A DNA stretch of 64,000 bases from Tillus elongatus (lineage: Eukaryota; Arthropoda; Insecta; Coleoptera; Cleridae). The position numbers were made by a program, and so were the translations under genes. Location of the stretch: NCBI GenBank assembly GCA_964006375.1, contig OZ023266.1, positions 61,263,946 through 61,327,945 of the forward strand, in the 5' to 3' direction. Under the pieces are notes generated by a model. That model searched no databases. It worked only from the letters and a program-made list of their open reading frames with translations, and was not told the origin of the DNA. Positions 9,909 to 23,777 of the stretch are shown here, piece after piece. Position 1 is the first letter of the stretch; each line of letters starts with the position of its first letter.

Positions 9909-12174
9909 TGTTCTAATATTGTTGAATAGTTATTGTCCATTATTACCCTACATCCTCCCTTAACGCCTACTACAGCCGTTAGGAGGCCGACAGTGGCGAC
10001 GTTTCACAAGTGTCATCAAGTGAAAACACACCCAGAAGCAGCTACAAGATTGAATGTAAGAGCTCTCTCACTTCGTCGTCGCCCAGCGATCAGGCAGCAT
10101 CGTAGGAAGATCCGCGACCCGTAGTCAATCACTTCTTCGTCATCTAGCGTTCAGTAAGCCTCGTAGCAAGACCAACTGAACCGTCAGCAGCGTCAGCTAA
10201 TAGTTGATTATGCTGTGGTCGTACGAAGCTTCACGTCGTCGTCCAGCGGCCAAGAAGATCGCCTGACCCGCGACCCGTAATCAATACTTCATCGACATCT
10301 AAACCCACGTTTCTCACGTGGACAGGTCAGAGAGCCGCGTTCGAAGAAGAGCCAGTCTCCCGACGAGCGGCTGACCTGTGATTAGAAATCCACTCGACCG
10401 CGTGCAAGCGGCCTCAAGTCATCTAAATTAACGTTTGTCATGTGGACAACGTTGGTCCCGCTTGGAAGACGCCCACAGATGCCAGCGACGACCTCCATGT
10501 GCTGGCTACCCCACCCTACCTACATGTGTAAGTAATTTTTCATTACACTGATCAATATTGAATCACCATTCACCCACTTATTTTTATGTGTAAATTTGTA
10601 ACCTTGTAGTATTAAATTGTTACTAGGGTCGATCAAAAGAATAAAGTATGATAAATGAGACTGAGCGTTTCACCCCTTCATCTCCACTCTGCCCAAGCAT
10701 GAGATTATATAACGCGGGATTACTCTTGTTCCAGCTGTTTTGCACCCTTGGAGGTTCCGATTAGTTTATTTACATGGAAACGTCGATACTTTCCTTACAA
10801 TATCCCGTCTCCGTGGCCACCTAGCGGGTCGAATTGGAGGACGACATATCATCAACTATATATAGACCTCCAAACCGCAAGTTAATTTCTCAGGTATGGC
10901 CGCCTAATGGGTTTCTATTAGAGAAATCTTTGGGAGCTTGAAGTCTCTCGGCTAGTAGAAGTAATTATTTATTTATACAAAGAAAGAAAATATAGCTGGA
11001 ATGAGACATAATATAAATCAGGCAAGTAAATGTTTCGGTTACTTTGACAAATACATGGGCAAACTACGGAAACAAACACAGCGGTTAATAAAACTCTGCA
11101 AACTTTGTAGAAAAACGGTTTAAAGGAATAAAACGGGGGAACACCTGTACAACAGAATCGGCAGGGTAAGAAAGTTAGTAAATAGGTAAATAAGTTTTGA
11201 GAACAATGGGTCATATGTTATATAAAAGAAACAAAATAGCAAAAATATTATTAGTAAAATATTTCACACCACAGGATCCAGATAGGCGTCATGACAGCGG
11301 TGGTTACGTTAGTTTAAGACGGGTTTAGTAGCGTAAACGGAGGTCGGCATGCGGAGCACTGAATCAGATCGGAAGATTTAACAGTGGAAACGGAATCAAG
11401 TCAGAAGCTTGAAACAGTGAGAACTTAATTAAATTTACTTGACCCGCAAGCCGTCTTATATATCAAAAAATATGTGCATCTTTTGTTGGTTCTAGAAGTT
11501 TTGGGGTCTTTATTTATCTTATGGTTTGATTAAATTATTCACAATTGAAAATTTTGCGAATTTACATATTTTCGGTAGTGTTTATCAGGGAGATAAAATT
11601 CCAACGTTGATTTAATCTACTTGGACATGTATTTTATGCAGATTTTACTTAGATGTAGGTATTTTAAAAATAATATATGACAAAATTCTTAAAAATAATT
11701 GTTTGCAGAGTTTTGTTTTACAAAATAGAAATTAATGTTTACCATAAGAAAATGAAATTTCTTTACAATTTGAACATGATTTTGTAATGTGAAAAATTAA
11801 CTTTGGAGACCATAATGCAAGTGTTGGTGAGCAGAACTAGAAGGAAACTTTAAACTTTACAAAATTGAAACTATGCAAGTGAATAATATTTGACATTTAA
11901 CTATGTTTGGACTTTAGATCTATACTATAAATTGTGTAGTATATGAGTACAAGCTTTACTTGTTTGTATTGCACAATGTATAATTAATATGCAAATATAT
12001 AGGTAATACTAATACCAGTTGGCAAAAGAGAGGTCCTCTTGGCCTATACAAGATAAGTAGTAACTGTTGTTAAGACTAACTAAATACTTCTTTTTTAAAT
12101 TTAAATTTCATCAGCATTTCTGAAACTCATTCTAGATCACATTACTATACATTTGTACCAAGATTTATACTAAC
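9909..12174. other. Large intron segment with a GC-rich island
   Basis: 9,930-10,960 is distinctly GC-richer than its surroundings and may be a decayed LTR or other retroelement, with AATAAAG near 10,640. I found no terminal repeats. 10,970-12,170 is AT-rich and featureless. Confidence 0.35.
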
Positions 12175-12356
12175 CTTTTGTAACCAGCAACAAGCTCCAA
12201 ATAATTGGTAGGTGTGACATAATTATGCCTCTTCATTTCCATTGCCATTCGTTTTGAACACTGAGCAACAGAATCATGGACAGAAGAAAATATTTGTGCA
12301 GCCGCCTCACGTAATCTGTCTTGCGTTGAGACTAAAACAGATTCCCTTCGACGACC
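12175..12356 (-). CDS. DNAH2: Dynein heavy chain exon: AAA4 end to stalk
   Basis: 182 bases with acceptor TATTTTAG and donor GTTAGT. It encodes the helix after AAA4, including SSVHDSVAQCSKRM and the highly conserved RHNYVTPTNYLELVAGYK that precedes the first stalk helix. It ends two bases into an Arg codon completed by the next exon. Confidence 0.95.
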
Positions 12357-12780
12357 CTAAAATAAGAAATATGTACATTTGAATTTTCATTATGCATGTT
12401 TGTATTTTGGTTTATTTAATGGCAACCTATTTCTGAGAATATGGCCAATCACTGACGCCAAGGAGCAGTTTCACCTCATAAGACTAAAAATGATGCCTTT
12501 ACGCCGCTGCCTAAGGGGCAGGTTTCAAGACACCAAAACTTACGCCATCATGACCACCCCCCCCCCCCCCCAAAGTAGACGTGTCTCAGCTTTTTCTTTC
12601 TTTTCTTTAATTGTAATATTTTCCATGTGGGAAGTTTTAACTAGAACACGCTGTATAGATTTGCTTATGTATTTTTATATTTCTTTAAAAAAGTGTTTAG
12701 CTTCCGAAATTTTCATGTATCCACTTTAACTACATATATTTAAATCATTAAAGATTTACTGAAAAAGGAGTTTAATTTTC
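12357..12780. repeat. Poly-C tract in intron
   Basis: A run of 14-16 C residues lies at about 12,556-12,571. The segment AATCACTGACGCCA-GGAGCAGTTTCACCTCA recurs with changes at 29,680-29,710 (CACCGACGCCAGGTAGCAGTTTCACC), so part of this stretch is a dispersed repeat. Confidence 0.5.
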
Positions 12781-12793
12781 AACACGAAAATGG

Positions 12794-15019
<2,226 letters not shown>

Positions 15020-15304
15020 CAAATTTTCACCAGTGATCGTTTGTACAAAATTTACATCTGCAATATATTTATTGGCCACTTCCAGGAGAGCCTCTTTTGG
15101 CCAATCACAAAACCAGTCGATAGTGCTGCAATTTACCAATGCAGGATACTGCCTTAACCTGTTCCGGAAATTCTCACCAATTGGACTCATACACAAGATG
15201 ATATGTAGATTGGCACGAACCCTCTCTATCAAAAAATTGTACATTGCTTCTGGCGTCTTCATTATATTATTTCTTGTAGCCGCACTATCGAGTTTATTTT
15301 TTAC
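15020..15304 (-). CDS. DNAH2: Dynein heavy chain exon: AAA4 core
   Basis: 285 bases in phase 0 on both sides (acceptor CTGTAG, donor GTAAGT). It contains NLHIILCMSPIGENFRNRLR and the conserved YPALVNCSTIDWFCDWP block, then EALLEVANKYI. Only a 59-base intron separates it from the preceding exon. Confidence 0.95.
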
Positions 15305-15363
15305 CTACAGTTTAGGAAAAAATTATGTAAAGAATAATAATTTACAAATTAAAAAAATCTTAC

Positions 15364-15632
15364 TTCTTCAAATTCATCAGGCTTGTAAAGATTAGCTACT
15401 TCGCCACTGCTCAACATATTATTAATGACCTCCAAGAAACTTTCAACTGTTATCTGTGTATCGTTGAAGAGGAAACTTGTTGCTCTTCCATCAACTCCAG
15501 CCATAGAATAAAGTAATTTTAAATCTTCTCTAAACTCTTGCATTTTGTAGCTTCTTGTTACTGTTATTTGGAAAGTTTGGTATTCACAGATATATGCGGC
15601 AATACGAGATAACGACTGTCGACCACTTCCAC
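15364..15632 (-). CDS. DNAH2: Dynein heavy chain exon: AAA4 P-loop
   Basis: 269 bases beginning with the two bases that complete the glycine codon of the AAA4 Walker A (GxGGSGRQS). It continues through ICEYQTFQITV, the MQEFREDLKLLY helix and the Walker B-side strand TSFLFNDTQI, and ends at LYKPDEFEE. The donor is GTAAGA. Confidence 0.95.
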
Positions 15633-15683
15633 CTTAAATGTATAATCAGTTAACAAAATTTACACATAATATAAAATAAGTAC

Positions 15684-15811
15684 AATTTGGAGAACCCAAT
15701 TCATCACAAAGTTAGCGAAATTATTGTCAGGTCTAAAAACTGTATTGTGATGAATTGGGTTCTCCAAATTATAGTTATCAGTGCTCATTACAGGTTCCAA
15801 TCTTCACTCAT
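15684..15811. repeat. Inverted Penelope-like terminal-repeat remnant
   Basis: AATTTGGAGAACCCAATTCATCACA and its reverse complement face each other around a piece of the hammerhead region (GTTAGCGAAATTATTGTCAG). CAGTGCTCATTACAGGTTCC follows. Only the GAAA half of the ribozyme motif remains. Confidence 0.65.
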
Positions 15812-15849
15812 TGTATATTATAAAATATTATAATTATTACAAAAAGAAG

Positions 15850-16590
15850 ATGTATACTGAAAAAACAAAGCTAATTAAATTTTCTGCGGTTGGAGGAGAA
15901 GCAATGACAATAAATTGTGGTAACACTCAATTGCAGACTTCACAAAGCTGCGTGTTTCTTGGCCTGATTATAGACAATAATTTAAACTGGAGGAAACACA
16001 GAGTATCTTGCTCCCAAGATCTCTAGTTCTTCATATGCCTTAAGAGTGCTGCAGAGAAGTGTGGATGAGGGCACATGTCTTATGGTTTATTATGCGTATG
16101 TGTATGCAATACTTAAGTATGGCATAGTGTTCTGGGGAAACTATGTGGATGTGGACCGCATATTATACTGCAGAAGTCTTGTGTCAGGTCCATGTATGGG
16201 CTGAAACCTCGAGAATCCTGCAGGCGGTATTTCATAGAGAAGAAGATACAGACCCTTGATTGTGTATAAATATTGGAATGCGTCCTGTTTGTCAAGCAAA
16301 ATATGTCGTTTTTTTCAAAATACCTGCCTGAGCCTGAGCATCATAGAAGGTTCAGATTGAATCAGAAACTCCTACTTCCAAAAACACCATTAACAAAAGT
16401 GCAGAGAAATGCAGAATATCATATGATAAAAATATTCAATCACCTACCTCTCTGTTGGAAAAATATGGACGTAAAAACATTGAAAAAAGAACTAAAGGAT
16501 ATTCTACTGAGAAAGTGTTACTATTCCTGCAATGAATTCTTCAGAGATGGAGACATATGGCCACCACTCCAAGATCAAGATTAATAGCTG
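15850..16590 (+). pseudogene. Jockey-like RT C-terminal remnant
   Basis: Plus-strand frames with stops and shifts: KTKLIKFSAVGGEAMTINCG, then CVFLGLIIDNNLNWRKH (the FLG-DxxLxWxxH block after RT), MYGLKPRESCRRYF and FNHLPLCWKNMDVKTLKKEL near the end. This is the usual tail of insect Jockey-like ORF2. The RT catalytic core is absent. The 3' region extends to about 16,900, where GGGACGAATAAAGTATC and a short (ATT)n run mark the probable end, right beside the dynein exon at 16,919. Confidence 0.8.
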
Positions 16591-16918
16591 TCACTTTGGC
16601 ATGGTAATGCTCACCATTGCATACTTTCTCTGAGGGGGTTAATAGAATATTTGTGAGGTGTATATGCGGATGTATGGTTGCTTTGTTAAGTCTGTAAGTT
16701 TTATATTGGCAAATTAATACTGCTGCATTGAGCGTGTTTTATTTTATGTCTAGATTTGTGTATACATTTGTTATTATTTATTATATTATTATATATGTGT
16801 GTATATATGTTTATATTTAGATTTATATTTATTTTATATTTACAAATGACGTGTTCTACACCCAATAGGGTATTTATGGGACGAATAAAGTATCATTATT
16901 ATTATCACTTCTTCCTAC

Positions 16919-17229
16919 CTATTCCAACCAAAAGCATGTTTCCTCTGGGCTGTGAAACTACTCTTTCTATTCTACAAATATGTTCTATAGCATCTCTAAA
17001 CAATACCAAATCCATTCTGACTACACCAGGTGAAACATTATACTCATCCATTTGTAGCTCTAGGTATTTTCTTAAGGCTGGAATGTCCAACAAGTCTTCA
17101 TATATACCCCATGGATTTACAAAATCAGCAAATACGGGCAATTGCATCTTGGGACACAAGCTATGTAACGTAAGATCAAAATGCTGTCCAAGCTGATCAT
17201 TTATAGCCCAAATGAACCAATCACGGTCT
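16919..17229 (-). CDS. DNAH2: Dynein heavy chain exon: start of AAA4
   Basis: 311 bases with acceptor TTTATTTCAG and donor GTAGGA, ending one base into a codon. It encodes DRDWFIWAIND, then FADFVNPWGIYEDL and the strand NMLLVGIG that opens the AAA4 P-loop. The glycine-rich P-loop is split by the intron: GIG is on this exon and GSGRQS on the next. Confidence 0.95.
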
Positions 17230-17524
17230 CTGAAATAAAAGAAGCAATTGTATATCTAACGCAAGGCTTTTTTAAACACATTCTATTTCTTAGAGAACAT
17301 TGTAGGAACTATGTTGCATCGACACAAAATGTTACAATAGAGGCTGTGTACCAACCAACGGTTTTCAAACCGTCAGACCTGTTACTTCTTCTCCTAATAC
17401 AGGGAATAATCTACAAATATAAGGGTATATTGATATTTTATAAATACACTGCCAAAGTTTGACATCCAAAAGTGGGATAGTGGCAAAACTGTGACTTTGG
17501 AAACGAAATATTTACTTATTTATT
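17230..17524. other. Intron next to the AAA4 exon
   Basis: Between the dynein acceptor and the 3' tail of the Jockey-like element. Nothing recognised. Confidence 0.5.
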
Positions 17525-17626
17525 TAATAATAATAATAATAATAATTTATTAACGGTCTGAGCCAATTTACAGATTAATTTACAACCAAAAATCAAATTA
17601 ACTATAAACAAGCTAATAATATCAAC

Positions 17627-18510
17627 CTAAAAAATATTTTCTAACACACTTTTAAATTCAGCAAGGCTTACAAAAAAAATATCAGTTTTTTCACAATAAT
17701 TGTTAGCATTTCTACAGATTCTTGGAACTGCAGAATGAAAAGTATAATTAACACGATAGAAACTCTCATTAAATAGACCATGGTGTCTTAAGGTTCTGGA
17801 TGGAACACTAAGCTTAATCATAGCTAGTAAGTCAGGAGAATCTACAACACCATTCAGCAATTTATATAAAAAGCAAAGGTCAAAATTAACCCTTCGTTGT
17901 TCGAGAGTAATCAAATTTAATTGAGTATAAAGTTGTAAGTAGTCAATTTGGTCAGTTACGATACCCATCTTATATGCCACAAACCTAATAAATCTTTTTT
18001 GGACTCTTTCAAGTAGATCTTTATGTATCTGATAGAATGGTGACCAAACAATGCTGCCGTATTCAAGCACAGATCTGACATATGCACAGTACACAGATTT
18101 TAAACAGTTTACATCGGAGAAGTCTGCCAATGTTCTTTTCAAAAATCCCAGCATTTTCAAGGATTTATTTGTAATTAATTCAATATGCTTACCAAATGTC
18201 AAATCACTACTAAAGTACACTCCCAGATCTCTTATTTGATCAACCTTTTTTAAGACAGTATCTTCCATTTTATAATCAAAATTTGAAATATTTTTCGATC
18301 TAGAAAATTGTATATAGCAGCATTTACTCTTATTTAACAACATATTATTATTCCTACACCACTGGATCAAATTATCTATATCTGCCTGTAATTTCAAATT
18401 ATCTTCAGGAGTTTTAATCTCAACAAACATCTTCAGATTGTCTGCATATAAAAGTGTATCTGCATATTCAAAGCAGCGAGTCACATCATCAACAAATATG
18501 TTAAAGAGCA
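17627..18510 (-). pseudogene. ORF2 3' part: RT core (Jockey-like), catalytic residue lost
   Basis: Continues the RT after the nested element: LLFNIFVDDVTRCFEYADT, then LLYADNLKMFVEI, LNKSKCCYIQFSR and IRDLGVYFSSDLTFGKHIE, ending at the AEFKSVLENIF tail. The RT active-site box is YADN, not YADD. The second Asp is catalytic, so this copy was probably dead or died later. The frame itself remains open for almost 300 codons. Confidence 0.85.
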
Positions 18511-18879
18511 ATGGTGAGAGATGGGGTTAAGGAGTCGCGGGCCAAAGGACTCCAGGGGGCAAGCTGAGGAAGTGGAAATAACAACATAAACTCCCGATGA
18601 AGCTTTCCCCAAGACCGTCATGCGCGGTAAAAATCCGCATCCTGCACGAGGTGACCCTGCTAATAACTAAACATGACGGATCTAGACAAGGAGGTCGAAC
18701 TAAACTCCCCCAATCTACGGTGTCACGTGACCCGTGCCTATGGATGGATGGCACTAGGGCGATGGTGTCGTGAACGGAACCTCTGGAGTACCAGGCAACC
18801 CTCCAGAGTAACCCGCCTTGCACCACACAGGGGGTTCTGATGGTGTGGACAGTATTTCCCCCATTCTCGTGGGAACAAC

Positions 18880-20037
18880 ATGAAGATTATAAATACATAT
18901 AAAACCAAAACCAATGAGGCTCGAGGAGTGGCTCCGGCTACAGACTTGAGCCTTGAGTCTATCCCGGAAACGGAGACGAGCCAGGGTGCGGCAGCGGACT
19001 CTGGAGGTCCCACGACCGGCGTAGATACGGGGGATCAGGGGGTAGCTTCGGCCAGAGACCTGTCCCCGACACCCAAGCTGGAGGCTGGGTCCCACCGGAG
19101 GGCGGCGAGCTCCGCGGACTCCGGGGGCCCCTCCACCAGTGAGGACTCTACTGTTAGAGTAGAGGGACTGCCCCGGCAGTCCAAGCGTCTTTCCGGGGCG
19201 CAAAGAAAGAAGCTCCGGAGGGCGCAAAAAATGGCGGCCGGGACCTGGACGGTCGAGAAACCTGTAAAGGCGCAAGAGGGGAGTGCGGGTCAGAAGAGGA
19301 CGCGCTCGAACTCTAGCACGCCCACTACAGACAGACGTTCCAAAAGGGCCAGGGTGCCTGTAAAGGCGCAAGAGGAGAGTGCGAGTCGGAAGACGCCGCG
19401 CTCTGGCTCTAGCACGCCTACTACAGACAGACCTCCCAAAGGAACTAAGGCCGGAACACCGGCGCAGACTGGCTCTTACAGGGAGGCTGCGGAGGGCCTC
19501 GGGATGGCGGTGATTGACAGACGCCATCCTGAGGTCACGCTAGACCAGGGGAAGGCGGACCTGATCCAGGCTGCGGTGGTAGCTGCAGTGGACTCTCTTC
19601 AGGAAGGGGAGAGCCCGCCTCAGTTCCACCGGACGCGCCTGACGGGGGGCATCCTCTGGATAACCTGTGCCGGCCCGCAGTCGCGGGACTGGCTGCGGAA
19701 AACGATCGGGGGCCTCGGTCAGATTTGGGAGGGGGCGGACTTGACAGCCGTCGAGCCCAAGGAACTCCCAAAGAGACGCAAGGTCCTCGTACGGATCCCT
19801 GACACCGTCCCGCAGGAGACGGTGATCAGCAGACTTAAGATCCAGAACCCTGAACTGGGGACGCAACACTGGTCGGTTTTAAGCAGGAAGGCAGAGGAGA
19901 AAGGACAGACGCTCGCCTTCTCGATCGACCCGACATCTTACAGAGCCCTTGAAGGAACCTCCTTCAAGGCATTCTGGGGCATGGGAAGGGTTAGCTTCCG
20001 CCCACTGGGGAAGCAATTAAGGGTTAATGGGACTTAG
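18880..20037 (+). CDS. ORF1 protein of retroelement copy 1
   Basis: 385 residues, open throughout. The N-terminal half is basic and low-complexity: RLSGAQRKKLRRAQK is a probable nuclear/RNA-binding patch, and a 32-residue unit (VKAQEGSAGQKRTRSNSSTP and VKAQEESASRKTPRSGSSTP) is repeated in tandem at about residues 127-190. The C-terminal half is more ordered (KRRKVLVRIPDTVPQETVI, then TSFKAFWGMGRVSFRPLG) and resembles the nucleic-acid-binding core of LOA/R1-type ORF1 proteins. I see no CCHC zinc knuckle, which many relatives have. The stop codon overlaps the ORF2 start (ATGGGACTTAG), suggesting coupled translation. It is almost identical to the copy 2 protein, with one Ala/Gly difference noted at 19,590. 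Confidence 0.92.
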   Translation: MKIINTYKTKTNEARGVAPATDLSLESIPETETSQGAAADSGGPTTGVDTGDQGVASARDLSPTPKLEAGSHRRAASSADSGGPSTSEDSTVRVEGLPRQSKRLSGAQRKKLRRAQKMAAGTWTVEKPVKAQEGSAGQKRTRSNSSTPTTDRRSKRARVPVKAQEESASRKTPRSGSSTPTTDRPPKGTKAGTPAQTGSYREAAEGLGMAVIDRRHPEVTLDQGKADLIQAAVVAAVDSLQEGESPPQFHRTRLTGGILWITCAGPQSRDWLRKTIGGLGQIWEGADLTAVEPKELPKRRKVLVRIPDTVPQETVISRLKIQNPELGTQHWSVLSRKAEEKGQTLAFSIDPTSYRALEGTSFKAFWGMGRVSFRPLGKQLRVNGT

Positions 20038-23000
20038 GTTCCTTCAGGTCAACCTCCAACACAGTAGGGCAGCCACGGCCGGACTACTAATGGCTCTGAG
20101 GAACACGGATGTGGCCCTCATCCAGGAACCGTACTCCTACAAAGGAGAGATCAAGGGACTCGGCGGAGCTAATGGAAAGCTCATCTACAGCAGGTCCAGC
20201 GAGAATCCGAGGGCCTGCATTTTTGTCAGGGAAGGGATAGAGTTTCTCCCTCTAATGAATTTCTGTTCCAGGGACCTGGCAACGATCAAAATCCGATGTG
20301 GAGGAGCGGATGGGCTGAGGGACATTACTGTCGCGTCAGCCTATCTGCCAGGGGACAGCACGGACCCTCCTCCACCCAACGAATTGGAGCAGCTGATGGT
20401 GGGTAGCAGAGCAGGTGGATGGCAGACCATCATCGGCATGGATGCGAATGCGCACCATGAGCTGTGGGGTAGCTCGGACACAAACTCTAGGGGTGAGGCA
20501 CTTTTACAATTCTTTATGAAATTTAATTTAGACATATTGAATAGAGGTAATAAACCGACATTCGTCACAACACGGCGTGAGGAAGTTTTAGACCTAACAG
20601 TTTCCACCCAGTTTCTGGGTGACTTTGTTAAAAGCTGGGCTGTGTCTGGGGAAGTGAGTAGCTCAGACCACAGATACATCCGGTTTGAAATCGCCAAAGT
20701 CGAAAGAGAAACGGTATGGTACCGGGACCCCCGCAAGGCGGACTGGGAAGCCTACAGGGCAGACCTAGCTGTGGAACTGCGGGGGGTTGAGAGGGCCATA
20801 AGGGATTCAATAGACCTCGAGATTGCAGCAGTCCAATTGCGAGACGCAATTACCTCGGCCTATAACGCCAACTGCCCCCTGAAAATGAGGGTGTCCACCA
20901 GGAACGTCCCATGGTGGAACGAGGACCTCAGGCAAAGGAGGACGCAGGTTCGTAAGCTGTTTAACGCGGCCAAAAGGTCGGGAGCATGGGATGAATATAG
21001 ACAGGCCCTATCGACCTATAACAAAAGACTGAGGGACGCCAAGAAGGAGTCGTGGAGGAGGCACTGCGAAGAAGTGGAAAACACGTCCGAGAGTGCTCGA
21101 CTACACAAGATCCTGTCTAAGGGCCCTCAGACTAACATAGGCTCCCTTAGAACACCCACGGGAGGCTTTACAAGCTCGGGGGAGGAAACTATGGAAATTT
21201 TACTCCAGACGCACTTCCCCGGCTGTAACATAATAAACCAATCACCTCCGGACTGGGAACACTCAGAAATAGAGGCGCCTTATAGGCGGGCATCTAGAGT
21301 AGACTGGACAGTCGCCAAAGAGGTGGTTACCTGGAGCAAAATCAGATGGGCCATTAACAGCTTTAAGCCATACAAATCGCCGGGATTTGATGGAATAATG
21401 CCCATCATGCTCCAACAGGGGATAGATATACTGGCGCCGGTGCTTACCCTCATTATGAGGGCCAGCCTGGCTCTGGGGTACATTCCGAGGGCATGGAGAC
21501 TGGCCAGGGTTGTATTTATTCCTAAACCTGGGCGTCCAACAGACCAGGCAAAGTCCCTGAGGCCAATAAGTCTCATGTCCTTCTTGCTGAAAACAGTGGA
21601 AAAACTGCTCGACCGGCACATTAGGGGCAGTGTACTGGAAGCATATCCTCTACACTGCGGACAATATGCATACAGAGCAGGATTCTCAACAGAAACAGCA
21701 CTGCACCAACTGGTGCTGAAACTGGAGAATACGCTGGAGAACAAGGAGGTGGCGCTGGGGGCCTTCCTAGACATAGAGGGGGCCTTTAGCAACACCTCGT
21801 TCGGATCGGTTCTGGCAGCTGCCCGGGAGCGTGGAATAGAGGAGACCTGCTGCAGGTGGATCGGTTCCATGCTCAGGGACAGGGCGGTGTTCACCTCACT
21901 CGCGGGAGGGACTCTGCTGGCGGGGGTCGCGGCGGGGTGTCCGCAGGGGAGCGTTCTGTCTCCCTTGCTCTGGTGTCTAGTCGTGGACGGCCTGCTGGGG
22001 AGGCTCTCGGGAGGGGGGTATGAGGTACAGGGCTATGCGGACGACATTGTCATCATAGTCCGAGGAAAGGTCACACAGGCAGTGTGGGAGCGTATGCAGA
22101 CTGCACTGAAAGTGGTGGAAGGGTGGACGGTTGATCAAGGGCTCGGGGTGAGCCCCGAGAAAGCAACCGTCGTGCCGTTTACGAGGAGGAGGAAGTGTGA
22201 AAGCCACAGAACTCTCACTCTATACGGTAGGAGCGTTCCAATGGCCAGGGAGGTAAAATATCTTGGGGTCGTATTGGACTCTAAGCTAACCTGGAATGGT
22301 CACATTGGAAAAATACTGCGTAAGGCAGTCATGACCTTAGCCGTCACTAGGCGGCTATATGGAAAAACGTGGGGACTAAGACCTAGTATGGCCCACTGGC
22401 TGTACACAAGGGTGGTCAGACCATCGTTAACATATGCGGCACTGGTCTGGTGGCCTAAGGTGACACAATCCAGTGCCAAACAAAAACTAGGCAAGATCCA
22501 AAGGATGGCTTGCCTAAGCATCACAGGGGCCATGTCTTCAACCCCAACAGCCGCCATGGAGGTGTTGCTGGATCTACCCCCCCCCTACACTTCGTTATTA
22601 TGGGAGAGGCCAGGCTAGGACTATACAGACTAGCCTGCAATGGTAGACTGAAGATCAACCCAGGCTTCAGGGGCCACTGCAAAATTCAGGAGATCGTGAA
22701 GGAACCCATGCTTGAAATGAGGTCAGACTTCGCGAGCCCGCGAATGTGCAGGGAAAACAACTTCACAGTGGAAATCCCTGATCGCGGGGCATGGCGGGAG
22801 GAGACACCGGGCATACCACGGGACGCGCTCGTCTGGTTCACGGATGGATCTGGCGGGGAGCGTGGGACGGGGGCAGGTGTTTACTCGGAAGGACCGAGGG
22901 TAAGTCACAGTATTTCCCTCGGAGCCCATGCAACGGTGTTTCAGGCCGAGATGTACGCCATCCTGCACTGTGTGCGGGAGAACAAGAGGAGGGGCTACAC

Positions 23001-23673
23001 CAACAAGCGGATCCTCATAGCCACAGACAGCCAGGCAGCCCTTAAGGCACTAAGTAGCCCACGGGTAAATTCCTGGCTGGTGAGTGAGTGCCGAGACGAG
23101 ACGAGCGACCTGGCTGGGCAGAATGAGGTGACCCTCATCTGGGTGCCGGGTCACTCGGGGGTCAAAGGCAATGAAGAAGCTGACAGTCTCGCAAAGAGGG
23201 GGTCAGCAGAACCATTTATGGGACCAGAACCGGCTCTGGGCGTGTCAAAGAGCACTGCCAGGGGAGCCATTAAGTCCTGGGTCAGAAACCAACACAAGGT
23301 GTACTGGGCGGACTGTCCAGGGCTCAGACATGGGAAGTCAATAATTGACGGACCCAGTTCAAAGAGAGCTGTGGAGCTGCTAAACCTTAGCAGAGGACAG
23401 CTCAGAAACACAACAGGTCTCTTGACGGGACACATGGCCGTCAAGAAACACCTACATAAAATGGGGCGGTTCGAAGGGGACCTCGCATGCAGACTCTGCG
23501 GCGAGGGGGAGGAATCAGCCCAGCACATCTTGTGCGAGTGTATAGCTCTGGACCGGAAAAGACAACTGATCTACGGTCACTCTAGACCGGAGACAGAGCA
23601 ATATAAAACTTCACCCTACCAATCGCTGTGCAGACTAGTTCAAGGCACAGTGATTTTGGAATGGGTGGAGTAA
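20027..23673 (+). pseudogene. ORF2 of retroelement copy 1, broken by a C-run indel
   Basis: Endonuclease, RT and RNase H polyprotein, as in copy 2. At 22,577-22,585 the run after GATCTA has nine C where copy 2 has seven. The extra two bases shift the frame: the first part stops at 22,618 after 863 residues, and the remainder (RNase H and C-terminal Cys/His cluster) stays open in another frame to 23,673. Only this indel separates it from the intact form. I cannot tell a real mutation from a homopolymer assembly error. Confidence 0.9.
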
Positions 23674-23777
23674 GACTAGGGGTATGCACAATCAACCAAG
23701 GGTTGCGGTGCTATCGGGGCGGCAAGGCCGCGGACGAGCCCTGAGGGAACAAAAAAAAAAAAAAATGGTGAGAGATG

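Larger units (their letters stand above)
18524..23764 (+). mobile_element. LOA/R1-type non-LTR retrotransposon, copy 1 (full length)
   Basis: About 5.24 kb from GGGTTAAGGAGTCGCG to a poly-A tail (23,751-23,764), flanked by a 13-bp target duplication ATGGTGAGAGATG at 18,511-18,523 and 23,765-23,777. Contents are a 5' leader of about 355 bases, ORF1, ORF2 overlapping by 11 bases, and a 3' region with GGGGCGGCAAGGCCGCGG. RNase H in ORF2 favours the LOA clade over classical R1. Apart from one 2-base indel, only about a dozen substitutions separate it from copy 2 by eye, so both inserted recently. It is much GC-richer than the host DNA. Confidence 0.95.

Noticed and set aside
18754..19527. Long minus-strand open frame (257 residues), also present in copy 2 at 47,132-47,944
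   Set aside because: It is exactly antisense to the GC-rich ORF1 of the retroelement, is Arg/Ser/Pro-rich low complexity and has no family resemblance. A shadow of coding sequence.
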